From NCBI GenBank assembly GCA_047967505.1, contig CM106541.1: a stretch of 64,000 nt of DNA; one strand, written 5' to 3'. The notes below the pieces were generated by a model. It saw nothing but the letters and a program-made list of their open reading frames with translations, did no database searches and was not told the DNA's origin. Position 1 is the first letter of the stretch. Every line of letters starts with the position of its first letter. Below are positions 21,656-32,684 of this stretch, one piece after another. Both the position numbers and the translations under genes were made by a program. The stretch comes from Dipteris shenzhenensis. Taxonomy: Eukaryota; Polypodiophyta; Polypodiopsida; Gleicheniales.

Positions 21656-24540
21656 ACCCTAAATGCATTCCAAGTGGAGGGCTACCTTCCACAGAAAGGA
21701 TCTTTCAAAGTGTCCATTTGCAAAAGTGATGAGGAGGTAGTAGTGACAGATGATATGATGGAGAGGTGGTCTCCCACTTGGAGAGATGATGATGAAGAGT
21801 TTGAGAATGACTTGTTATCAAGTCATGAATTTAAATTTATGTCAAGAAGGATGTTTTTTGTATGGGAGGGAAATCATAGGACTGCTACTTGGATGAGTGT
21901 TATAAAGGATATCTTTCCTATAAACAAAAAACGACACATAAGAGTGGTTTGCACAATAATTGATCCTAGAAAAATAAGTGAGATTGCTCTATTGGCTGGC
22001 CTACAGCGCATGAATTCGTAAGTACTTTGATACCTTTTTTTCTTTCATTATTTTATGTTGTATAATTCCTTACCTTCATTATTTTTATTTGGTACAAATG
22101 AACTAATATTTTGATGTATCTTGTAGTATGAATGAGCATGCCATCGTCAAATCTAGCCTCTGGGACACACTCATAAATGCACACAACATTTGTGAGTGTG
22201 ATCCTATGATATTTATGAAACCGTTGTCTCCTAATGAAGTGAAATCCATAGAGAACTGGAGGGCTCATGAGAGTAAAGGAAAAAAGCCCTGGTTTCCATT
22301 GACAAGAGGCTATCTTGCGAGATTGGTCTTTCAAATTTAATGCTGCACTTCTCTTGATGCTTATTTCTCCTTCATTCATTTTCTTTCTATAAAAGGAAAT
22401 CTTTTGTGTAGGTTAAGTACAATACAAAGCTTAAAAAAATAATTGATAAGATATCCACAAAGATGCCTATAGACCAAAGAATAGAAGCTGAAGGAAAGCA
22501 ACGCGTCCTAATTCAAAAGAGAATTGCTGACAGAATGGGAAAGGTGAGAGTTTAATTCTTCTTGTTATTACATTTTTCAATCATTTTATGCATCTAATAT
22601 GCAACTCTTGGATAGGTTTTGAATTGCATAGATCCAAGCTTGGGTGAGGCTTGGTTGGAAAAGTTATTTGCCTTGCATTTTGATGGTCTGGACTCTTGTG
22701 TAACTTTGGAGAAGCTGCAACTCATAGCAAAGTCCGATTTGAGATTGGAGAAAAAAATCATTTTTCTTTCCTTGTTGGAGTCTACCAAACCAATGAGGGA
22801 TATGTATTTCATGCCTGTGGGGGATGTGGAGCATAGAGAGTGAGTTGTTCCTTTCATAAATAAACTTATATTGCAGTGTTTGTATGTATTATAGAAGTTC
22901 ATTCGACACTTGCCATGAAGAATGGCACTTCCACCTCTTTTGTTTCTTCATCCCAAATTCATAAGTCTTAGTTGTGTGAATACTTTGTTTTCCACTTGTG
23001 TAGATGGATTAATAGAGAGATATTTCTTGAGAAAGTAGAGACCCAGGCTTTGAAAGTTTTTGATGACTTGAGGATTGTAACAACCATGGGCGTTCCTTTA
23101 GAGACACCAAAAGATTACACAATGCAACAGTATATGGAGGACATAAAATTAGAAGGAAGAAAGCATTTGTTCTTAGCTCTACAATCAAAGGATTCAAAGA
23201 ATGAGAGTAAGGGGCCAACGGTCTCTCTGAGTTGGACATGGCTGCTCACAGGGTTGTCTACAAGTTGGTCCCTTTTAGTTTTAATGATGGTGCTTTTCTA
23301 TTTGTTTTGTGAAGCTTACAATAACATTGAATTGGACAATCATTTTTGTTTGTCTCAATTTTTTTGTGAACCTTTCTTCATAAAGGAGGTCCAAATAATT
23401 AGTGATTGTTGATTTGTAGGTATCTTGCTCATTTGGCAAGAGAGAGAAAGATCTTAGAGATTCCAAATTTGTACAAGAGTTGGGTGGAAATTGGTCATGC
23501 TGCTTGCATGTATCCTCTTGGTATGCACAAACACTCTCAATGGGAACTTGCAAATTGTCCTTGGTGGATAGACTTCCCCAAGGGACAAGTCTTGGTGCGT
23601 GAGAGAGACTTTCACAAGAAATATGCTTCATCTAAGGACACTGAAGAAAGTAAGGATAAATTGGGGGGAAGCTCTAGAAAAACAAAAACACAAGCACAAA
23701 AACAAGAACAAGCTCAAAAGAAAGGTAAGAAATATACATACATGTTGAGTTTCTAATGTTGTTTATGATGAGGGTTTGGAATAGTATACTAATGTTATTC
23801 TTTCCTATCCATTTAGATGAGGAGCCATCTAGTCCACCAAGGCAAGATAAGGATCAAATGGAGCATGCAAGTAAAGTTCTAGTTATTTTTCTTTCTTGCT
23901 ATCGGTGTTTCAAAATTTTCTTTGGTTGTGTTTGATATAAATTTTCCATGTAGGTTCACAATCTATCACAAAGTTAGTACAACATTATGTATTTCATAAG
24001 GCACAGTCACCGGATAGTCTATTGACTCGTGGTATCACTATGCTTATATGGTGGGTGATTACATAACCATAGGCATGGACTTTTCACAGTCCAAGAAAAA
24101 TGAAAAGTATACTATTTTGCATGAGTTTTTCATGGCTGTAGTTAGCCCTGATTGAGACTACATGTGGTTGGATAAGAAGATTAAGTGGGCTATGGATTTT
24201 ATATTGGTTGACTTTCCCACTGGATTTCCACTTTTGATGAGAGAGTACCCATCCTAGTTTGGAACCTCTTGTTGGAGGACCATGTGCGTTATGGGCTTGC
24301 CGTTGCAGCAGCTTCATTATCAGATAGTGGCTGGCTGGCAGTTATATGTCCTATGGCAGGTAAGGTTCAATATCTAGCACTATTGTTGTTATATGTCCTC
24401 TATTCCCATTTTTCTTGTATGAGGACACTGTATTTCTTGGATGGAGCGCTTTGCATTTGTTCAAGGCTTGGAAGTTATCAGACGTGTAGTCATTCATGAC
24501 AAGCTTCCACATGGATACTGTAAATATTATGGTATAACTC
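21656..24540 (+). pseudogene. Transposon-borne ParB-methyltransferase-like gene, multi-exon
   Basis: Exons inferred from GT/AG borders include 21,656-22,017, 22,127-about 22,340, 22,412-22,543, 22,616-22,839, 23,004-23,263, 23,420-about 23,724, about 23,817-23,871, about 23,953-24,359 and about 24,422-24,546. The first holds FFVWEGNHRTATW (EGNHR at 21,866-21,880), the GxHR core of ParB-like domains. A lysine/glutamine-rich linker follows. A late exon has WAMDFILVDFPTGFPLL (DFPTGF at 24,210-24,227), which resembles the motif IV block of the outer gene (ADIPYGF), and then SDSGWLAVICPMAG. A 1-bp loss near 23,212 and stops near 24,066, 24,155 and 24,255 break it. No SAM motif I was found downstream. 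The function is inferred. Confidence 0.55.
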
Positions 24541-24546
24541 TTAAGG

Positions 24547-25352
24547 TATACTACAATTCCATGCATGGTGTGTTGTAATGCTACATTCATGAACTTTTTA
24601 ATGTGTTTCTTTATGTGGGATTGATAGATGCCATGTTACATGTAGTATGCATGCTAGGTTTTGATGGTAAAATCATACATTTCATTTGCGTTCCATATGT
24701 GTGGTCACATGTAGTCTTTCATGCTATGATACTTGTTGGCTAAGGTCATTCTTTGGTATGTGGTTCTCTATGCATGATCCAAGAGTAATCCATAGACACA
24801 ATGTATTTCACATGCACAATTTAAATGGGATAGGAAGGACAAATACAATTACCATTTGACAAAGAAAAATGTACAAGATGTTGTGCTTGGATAGTTAAAT
24901 ACAATGAAAACATTAAAAAAGGCGTGGGATATGTTTGCAACTTTATATGAGGCAAATGAATACCTAGGATCTTGATGAAGAGAAAGCAAATCAATAAAAG
25001 CTTTTGACATAGCAATGAGCTAGGACATGCGTATATAGTAAGACTCATAGGCATGAATATACAACTTCTAGCCATATGAGGGACTATGAAATATCAATAA
25101 ATTGTGCAAGTCATCGTCAATAGACTCACTGAAGGATATGAGAATTGAGTTGTTGGAAAAGTGTTAGTTGCTTTAGTCTCTCCTATGCTACCAAGTCCAA
25201 GATACATTATCAAGATAATTATAATATATTATCAATTTGCTCTACTCTCCCAAATATGGAAAGTAGGTTAAGTTTCATTTTGGAGATTCTTCCCAAATAG
25301 TGGATTTCACAGAGCTATGTTGGCTACCTCTATAAGGGATTGTGGAAAAGAT
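24547..25352. other. Right subterminal non-coding region of the transposon
   Basis: About 800 bp without a readable domain on either strand. If the gene relic just upstream had a SAM-binding exon like the outer gene, it should lie here, but I cannot read one. Confidence 0.4.
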
Positions 25353-25397
25353 CGCTCGCTTTTTTGGGCCCGCTCGCTTTCTCTCGCTCGCTTTATT
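25353..25397 (-). repeat. Right terminal inverted repeat of the 13-kb transposon
   Basis: It reads CGCTCGCTTTTTTGGGCCCG then CTCGCTTTCTCTCGCTCGCT and TTATT. Its reverse complement aligns to the left end at 12,385-12,427. Confidence 0.75.
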
Positions 25398-25405
25398 GAC
25401 TACCT
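25398..25405. repeat. Target-site duplication of the 13-kb transposon, right copy
   Basis: GACTACCT, six of eight identical to GATTACCA at 12,377-12,384. The following host sequence (…CTCAAAGATCCC) continues the outer gene's frame. Confidence 0.6.
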
Positions 25406-27429
25406 CAAAGATCCCTAGACACCACTCTACCAAGCACAAACTTAATTAGAATCTCATCTTTAATTCCCTGCATATTCTTCCATGCTGTGGCTCGAATCTC
25501 TTTAGGTAATGCCTTCAAGGTTTGGGTTTCTTTCTTGACTCCTTTAGGTATGAGTTTTTTCTGCCTTTTGATTTCAAAATTCTCCCACTTTTAAAAAATT
25601 GCATTTATCTGATCCCAAACTTCTCCACCACGAAATGCAATTTGAAACATCCCCTCCCATGATTTGAAGCTATCACTTGGCCTTGATGGATCTTTGATTG
25701 TTGCGGAAATCCTAGTCTCATTCAACAAAGACAAGAGGAACTCTAGAGTGATCAAAGAACAATCCTCTTTGAGTTTGGTAACAAAACTCATTGTGATAGA
25801 AACGAACTTGTTCTACCCAAGACATGGACTTCCTATAGTGATTGTCGTTATTGTGATCAAAAGCCAGTAATTTTGCCTCCATATCAATCAAAACAATATA
25901 GATTGTACAATTACATGTCTTGTAATGAGAGTTGTGTGGAAACTCAATATTCAACTGCCTTTTTTCCTTTGCTGAATGGGAGCCTCCAAGAACAAAGTAG
26001 CTATAATCATTTTCTTTCCGACACTCAAAAGATGCCTTGTTAAGACAATCTTTTGGATCCACGAGCACAATGTAGTTTACAACTTGTTCATGCGGATTGT
26101 CTTTCATTTGTGTCTTCAAATTCTCAATATGAAAAGGATGTATTGCACACACCTCAAATGGCCGAAGGCTAGTGCCAGGATCAATAGGAGGTATGATAAC
26201 ATGATCAATGTGCAAGAAGAAAGTCTATCGATCCACAAGGTTATCTCGTTGTACCTTTGCACGGACTCTATATTGAAGTGTATTTGAGGTGCCATCTCCA
26301 ATGTTAGCTCCCAGTACTTGCAACTCACTACTAGTTGGGATTTCAATGATATCCAATGGCTGTGCTCTCCTTAGAGTCTTTGATCTTGGTTTACCCGGTT
26401 TTTTCCCTTGTGCAATAGATGGAGTCTCGTTAACATCCTCATAAGACTCCAAAGGAAACACACTTGCAACCAATAGAGGTCATTTTTTAGGGAGCGGTGT
26501 GCTCAAACCATGCCCACTTGGGGGTGCACTCAATCCATGATGGCCTAAAAGAGAAGGTGCTCTCAATCCATGTGAACCTGTGGGAGTTCTTAATCCTTGT
26601 GTACTAGAGCCAAAATTTTCAGCTTCAACATGAGAAGATCCCTTTCCTTTTGACTTTGAAGAACCTATTGGTTTGATTGGTGATGTTGTGGTATCTTCCT
26701 CATAACCCTCCTCTGTATGCTCCTCAGAATCACTATTGGAAGTTGATACCTCCATCTCCTTGATTATTTCATCAAATTCCACAATTTGATTTGTCAAGTG
26801 ATAAATAAGATCTTGGACACACAAAACAAAATTGAATGTCTCATAGTATTCAAAAGAAAATTACATAAACATAGAAAATTAGAAATTACCTATGGATAGT
26901 AACTAACCTTCCCTTCCTCTTTGATTTGTTTTAATTGTTCCGCTACAGCGGGCGGAGTAACAGCTTTCAAAGAGAACTTCTCCTCCATAACAATACAAAC
27001 AACAGGTTTCTTATTGTTATCAATCCGAAGCATTTCAACACTTTCCTCATTGGGCTCACTTCTTGCAATATCTTTAATCTTTATTATTGGATTAAAAGCT
27101 GATCTTCCAGTGGGAAGTGTCTTTGGAAGCACCAAAGTCATCTCATCCGTATCAGTGTCAACTTTGATGGTCCATTTTGAAGCAATGTTATTGTGTACTT
27201 CTGCTATATCCCATAATTTTTAAATTTGCAACGAACCTTCATCAAAAGGAGCAGGAACATCATAAATCTGTTGAAGCTGTTGCACCTCAAGACTTGGATC
27301 CTTGGCACTTTTCTTTGGTTCCTTCGTGCCTTTCTTTTCCACCCTTGTCTTTTGGATCCTAGTCGAAGCATCCTCTGATGTGGGCTTTCCAAAGACATGG
27401 ATTTCTCCAAAAGTTTTTTTATTCGACAT
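25406..27429 (-). pseudogene. Outer ParB-methyltransferase gene, N-terminal part (ParB-like domain)
   Basis: The first ATG considered is 27,429 (MSNKKTFGEIHVFG). Exon 1 (27,429 to about 26,908) runs through KWTIKVDTDTDEMTLVLP with one in-frame TAA. After a short intron (donor GTTAGT, acceptor ATGAG) a long exon carries an acidic/serine-rich linker, then a ParB-like fold: HVIIPPIDPG, LRPFEV, DYSYFVLGGSHSAKEKRQL (GGSHS at 25,973-25,987) and LLAFDHNNDNH. ParB-like proteins usually have G-G/x-H-R here; the arginine is serine. In-frame stops near 26,477, 26,222 and 25,591 and a frameshift near 25,750 break it. It ends at …GRVVSRDL where the transposon begins. The role is inferred: DNA-binding or CTPase-like ParB domain feeding a C-terminal methyltransferase. 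Confidence 0.65.
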
Positions 27430-27833
27430 GATACCTACAAAAGACATAAACAATGTCAAAATATTATGATATCATAGAGAGAATATCTCAAGTTGAAAAA
27501 AACAAAAACTAATACAACAACCTTGATGGTTTCTAAAAAGACTTTGAGCTTCTAACATAGACATTCTTCATGGAAAAGAATCTCGACATGCTTATTATTG
27601 AAATATGATTTTGGAGTAGAGAATGAAAAACAAAAAAGCATGAAAAGTAACAACACTACAATTCAAAAACAACAAAATTATGGCCAAAACACCTCTCTCT
27701 CTCTCTCAAATTTAATTAAGACCACTAAGAAACAACGTTGTAATTTGAAGATAAAACTTTGCTTTTTAATAAAAATTATTCAAAAATTGACCAGAAAACC
27801 CTCTCCCTCTCTCCAACTGTCACTCTCCCTAAT
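27430..27833. other. 5' flank of the outer ParB-methyltransferase gene
   Basis: A possible splice acceptor (TTTTGTAG on the minus strand) sits just upstream of the first ATG, so a non-coding first exon may exist further right. No other feature is readable. Confidence 0.35.
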
Positions 27834-28230
<397 letters not shown>

Positions 28231-28237
28231 GTCGCCA

Positions 28238-28510
28238 ATGATATCATCAATTGGGCAAGCGCCGGGTCGATGATATCATCGATGGGCTGCCAGCCCATTG
28301 ATGAGATCATTGATCGGGCCAACAGCTCGTCGATGATATCATCGATGGGCTACTAGCCCGTCAATTTGGGCACCATGTCAACGCAAAAAATTGATTGAGC
28401 GGGAAAGAAGAAGAATCGATTGAGCGGGGAGGCGAGGTGATTGAGCACGGAAGAAGAAGAAGCCCATCGATGATATCATCGACTGGGCGAGATCCCGTCG
28501 ATGATATCAT
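28238..28510. repeat. Cluster of TCGATGATATCATCGA palindromes
   Basis: The perfect 16-bp palindrome occurs at 28,267-28,282, 28,330-28,345 and 28,467-28,482. Partial copies lie at 28,238-28,247 and 28,498-28,510, and a degenerate one at 28,297-28,316. Several are embedded in a longer palindrome bounded by GCCC and GGGC. The cluster lies 0.8-1.1 kb upstream of the ParB-like frame (minus strand). Confidence 0.85.
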
Positions 28511-28782
28511 TAATCAGGAAAAAAGTCAGCTCCCTTCAGTCCAAAAAAACAAAGCGTATTCATGAGAATTGAAACGCTTACCTAGTATCAGCTTTGTTGA
28601 CGGTAGGGGGCAAGATGGAGAGGTGAGAGGGGTAGATGGTAGAGGGAGAGATGGAGAGGTTAGAGGGTTAAACAAGAAGGGATTCAAAGCTTAGAGGGTA
28701 GAATATAGAGAAATTTATTTTTAGAAATGTTTCTTGCTATTTTTAGTAAATAGGATAGACTAGTAATCAAAACAATGTTTAA
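28511..28782. other. Purine-rich non-coding stretch
   Basis: GGTAGAGGG/GGAGAGATGG-like repeats at about 28,605-28,670; no gene seen. Confidence 0.4.
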
Positions 28783-28842
28783 TTCTTTCCTATACCATAC
28801 CTTAGCCTTTAATCTATGTGCTCATGGCACCATATCTCAACA
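28783..28842 (-). repeat. Truncated 3' LTR of LARD-like element 1
   Basis: Only 60 bp match the right LTR; the remainder of the LTR is missing. Confidence 0.8.
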
Positions 28843-30893
28843 TCTCCCCTGCCATGATCCATTAGCTACTGCAAGGTGGTCAAATGTAAGTTTACATTCC
28901 ATCACCTCCCCTTATTGCATACATTGCTACATAAGGTGGTTAAGTGTGGTTTTTACATGCCAATACCTCCCCTGGGTGCTTTCCTAGCTACTCTCAGGTG
29001 GTCAGGCTTGATTTACAAACATGTGGGCTAAAGGTGGCAAGGTTTTTGCTTCTCAATGCTTGTATCGATGGCGTTCTGTTCTTTGCTTGATGTAGCTTGA
29101 TGCGTGATGCTTTGTTCTTCCATGTGCCTTAATGCTTTGTGTGTGGATGACATGTTCTGGGCTATGGTCATCTCATGCACTTGTGCTTTTGGCATTCATT
29201 GTGCATTCATGCATTAATTTGTCATTTGTTGCAAAGGTCTTACCAATTGATTTCTTTCAATATTGGTAGTGTCTAATTGCTAACAATGATTCTGATCTGA
29301 CAAGCACGTAGATCTCAAAAAGACGAGGATTTTTCCTTTTTGGAGCTTGTGCAAATTCCTCCTGGATTGCAAGCTACACCTTGTCGAAGGTTTTGTGAAG
29401 AAGAGGGGCCTTTGATATTGTGGCACAGGGATTCACATGCTGAATTCCAAACTGTGCTTTGGCAGGGGCTGCGTGCTTAGGTGGCACTTAATGATGTGGC
29501 AATCAACCAACCCTAAACCTAAACTTAACCATGGTTTAGTGTGGGTTGCTTAATCAATGACCAAACCCAAGGTGGCCTGACTCAACCATGATCAAACCTA
29601 TCTACCATGACCACACCTTGGCTAACCAAGGTTGACTGAACTAACCAGGGTGAAGCCCTATCGTGCCACGTGTCAAATTGTGGGAGAAAGAAAGACTTCG
29701 AAGATAAAATTTGCATGATGGCGTTGAAGCGGCGACGGTCCGTTCTTGATGGTGCTGGGGCCGGGTATGCAGGAGTCTGGCTGTCATTTCTGAGATCTGA
29801 AGATAGAGAGGCCGAAGGGTTTTTCCAATCAATGCACCTCTGAGCTGGGGCGACACGATGGATGGTTAGAGTGGGCTTCCTCAGTTCGAATGGGCTCTTC
29901 TGCAACATGCTCTTTAACCTCAATGGCTTCCTCTTCAGAAATATCCAATAGCTTGTGTCTATTCTGGCAAGCGGTGTCCTGATCCACAGAGTATTGGTTG
30001 GCCAGCTCATTCAAGGCACGCAAATTATCGTCGGAATCGTTGTAGGGGCTGCTTATTGCTTTAGTTGGAGCAGCCCGTGCAACTGGCCGTTTGTTCTAGT
30101 GTACACAATCTTCTCAAGCCGATTGGAGCTTGGAGATCGTTGCCAGTCGATGGCTCAGTCGGTTGAGCGTCTCTTGTGGCTAGCTCGTTGTAGAGGTCGC
30201 GGCGGGAGAAGCTACGTTTGGAGGCGACTCATTTTGTGAGTCGTTTGGAGCAGGGAGCCTATGTGGCAGAAGGGTCAGAGATGCGTGGGTTGTGGCTAGC
30301 TCTGCGTGAGCTGTGATAGCGGCTGTTGTAGAGGCTCACGGGGCTGTAGCCTACCTTGCACAGTCCGTCGGTAGGCGTTGTCTGCCTAACCGGAGGTGCA
30401 CTCAAGCTTGGTGAAAGCTTCGGATGGCCATTCAAAACAGCATTAGCGATGCTACTTTGGATGGATTGTAATAGACCGTGCAGTTTGCGTTGTAGAAGGT
30501 CGTAGGGTCGTATGAGCTTGCCTTTGATCCTGGCAAGAGTCTCAATATGAGACACTCTCCAACAAGAAACACAGAGTGTGATCTTTGAAAGCAGGGAAGA
30601 ATTCCAAAATGAAGGCTTTTCACCGATCTCTCTCTCTTCAGAAGACTATCCCTATTTCTCTCACAAACCTTTTCAAGAGAAGAAACTCTCTTAATGAAAT
30701 GAATCGAAAAGAATGGACATAATTCTTTCACTCAAATAGGAATCTCTCAATCTCTCATGGATGGAATTCTCTCACCAATGGACAGAAATTCTCTCAACGG
30801 AAGTGAATGGAAGGAACTCACGATCACTCAAGAGAACTCTCAATCTCTCAATCTCTCTCACAAGGATGGCGCCTCAGCGGAAGGCATAACCAT

Positions 30894-30905
30894 GCTCTGA
30901 TACCA
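30894..30905 (-). other. Primer-binding site of LARD-like element 1
   Basis: GCTCTGATACCA on the plus strand, next to the LTR start at 30,906. Confidence 0.85.
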
Positions 30906-31292
30906 TGAAAAAAATGTGTGCCTCAGCCTCTATGGATCACTCTAAGGTGGATGGGACCTGTGTGGAGACATGATGAGAATGCTCATGACATGTACCTCAA
31001 GTCAATTAGGCTCCAAGATAGATTAGCTTGGACTTATAAACAGGAACCTTGAGTGAATGTGCATTCCTCTATTGCAATGTGCATTCAACAATACATGATA
31101 GGTCTCTTATATAGAAAGTGCCCTTTGAATAGTCAACATCTGTGGGATCCTCTGGTCCACATCTCTCCTTGTGGATATCCTCAATCCACATCCTCACATC
31201 ATGTAGTCCACATCTTAGGGTGGCTACTTTATTTCTTTCCTATACCATACCTTAGCCTTTAATCTATGTGCTCATGTCACCATATCTCAACA
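30906..31292 (-). repeat. 5' LTR of LARD-like element 1
   Basis: It runs from TGAAAAAAATGTG next to the primer-binding site to CATATCTCAACA, about 387 bp, with TG...CA ends. Confidence 0.75.
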
Positions 31293-31299
31293 AGAGGTC

Positions 31300-32331
31300 A
31301 ACAAGTGCTAGTAGGTATGTGGTCCATGTCTAATTTCATTCAATGGCTCTCTTTGTTTTGTTTTTGAAGCTAGAAATTATTTCTTACAAGGGACATCTAA
31401 TCCAGATGGTTCTCAATGATTGTCTCGGCTATCACAAAAGGGGAAGCAGAATTCAATCTCATCTATTAAGGAGAGACTAAAGGGAAGACCAATGAATGTG
31501 GACCTCAAAAAGTCTAGCTACACAAGAGGGAGAGCTCGCATAATGGTAGACACCACACATCTAAAAGAGACCTGTAATACTTTTTGTTGTAGCAGAATGT
31601 GCCTGGTCACTTTTGGGGTTGCAAAAATAAGAGTGTTATAGTGGCAAAATTATGTTCAAATGAATAAAGACGATCAAAACTTTTATTTAGCATGGTCTGT
31701 AAGACCTAGGGAAAACAATATGGAAAAACTTGTGTTTGAGTACTCATTCGGTTCAAGGATTGTTTGGCGCAAAGCATATAGACTCACACATTGTCTTGGA
31801 AATAAAACGCTAAAAAGATTACAGGCCTGCTTTATAAAGACCCCTGCATTTGTATAACAGTACAAATGAGAGTGCGTGGACCACATGGCAATATGGTATG
31901 CTCGTGGTTGTGAGACTTTGTGCAAAAACATGCCAAGGCTCTTCAAATAGTGACCAGTTGCACTTACCAGATAATTTCTCTAAGCGTGAGATCCATTCCA
32001 TGTACAAGGATGCCATGGTTACTGCAGGTAATGAGTACGTGACATACTAGGATTTTTGTAGGATTTGGAAGAATGAATTTAACAACGTGAAGATACCAAA
32101 GCTTTGTCGCTTTGGTGTGTGTGCTGCATGTGTGAACTTGAAGGCCTTGCATAATAAAAGTCAAGGACAAGAGATAGGTGTATGTAATGATGCCGCGAAA
32201 TTTTCTTCTTTTTGACCAAAATTGTTTGCTTGCAACATCCAATCATTTTCTATATTTGCAGAAGAAGCAATTTGCAGAGTTGCAAATGCATCGAGAAATG
32301 CAAGCTCTAGAAAGGAAGAAGTTAGCGAAGC
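31300..32331 (+). pseudogene. DUF7869-like transposon-associated gene, part upstream of the Copia-A insertion
   Basis: A plus-strand relic carries KNEFNNVKIPKLCRFGVCAACVNLKALHN (about 32,066-32,158), resembling the FxxCxxC zinc block of this family, and KKQFAELQMHREMQALERKKLAK up to the insertion. A possible intron ends at TTTGCAG (about 32,261). Upstream blocks (31,660-31,857) look coding but have stops (31,640, 31,855, 32,048). The reading joins across the Copia-A element to 38,361 in frame. I recognise the family by the downstream DGMDQKKTNLP motif; its biochemical role is not known to me. Confidence 0.55.
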
Positions 32332-32684
32332 TGTTGAGATATCGAGCTCCACTCGCGATATGCCAGGGTGACTGTTGTGCATTTATGTCACCGACTTGTT
32401 AGCTAGAGATGCGGTTGGTACACCGCCCACGAATAATAGCTGGATGACAGCTATCCTTATCTACTCTAGTTTGTGGCTCAGTTAGTATGCCACCTTAGTT
32501 AGTTGAGTTTGGTTTGAGACCCACATATAGGGTTCTTCTATTTCTTTGTACTAGAGTTCCTTTTGGCTTACACAACTAAGAAGAGGAAAACTGTTTTCAG
32601 CCTCCACCTTTGTGTGTATTCCCCCATTGTGTATGTGAAAAAGCTGCAAGTGAGACTCCTTCCCTCTCTCCCACTATCTTCACA
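32332..32684 (+). repeat. Copia-A1 5' LTR
   Basis: Starts TGTTGAGATATCGAGC and ends TATCTTCACA; 353 bp. About eight differences from the 3' LTR. Confidence 0.95.

Larger units (their letters stand above)
12385..25397. mobile_element. 13-kb TIR DNA transposon carrying a SWIM-MULE transposase and a ParB-methyltransferase-like gene
   Basis: Imperfect ~45-bp terminal inverted repeats rich in GCGAGCG lie at 12,385-12,427 and 25,353-25,397. They are flanked by a diverged 8-bp duplication. The element interrupts the ParB-methyltransferase gene read on the minus strand from 27.4 to 10.8 kb. Inside are a minus-strand transposase relic (13,107-16,030), a plus-strand multi-exon gene relic (21,656-24,540), a smaller MITE-like insertion, a GC-rich low-complexity block and a cluster of palindromic repeats. 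The transposase type and the TSD of 8-9 bp fit a Mutator-like element; a KDZ/Zisupton-type element (8-bp TSD) is an alternative. Confidence 0.72.
28783..31292 (-). mobile_element. LARD-like non-autonomous LTR element 1
   Basis: A 60-bp segment at 28,783-28,842 (TTCTTTCCTATACCATACCT...CTCAACA) recurs with one mismatch at 31,233-31,292. This gives a truncated 3' LTR on the left and the end of a full 5' LTR on the right. A primer-binding site lies at 30,894-30,905. The ~2 kb between shows no gag or pol domain, so it is a large retrotransposon derivative. Its primer-proximal region resembles that of the element at 44,946-46,159 (GATGGCGCCTCAG…CCATGCTCT…ATACCATGA). Confidence 0.72.

Noticed and set aside
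24810-25340. Possible further methyltransferase exon after the inner ParB gene
   Set aside because: I looked for a D-x-F-x-G-S-G motif and splice sites and could not read any on either strand.
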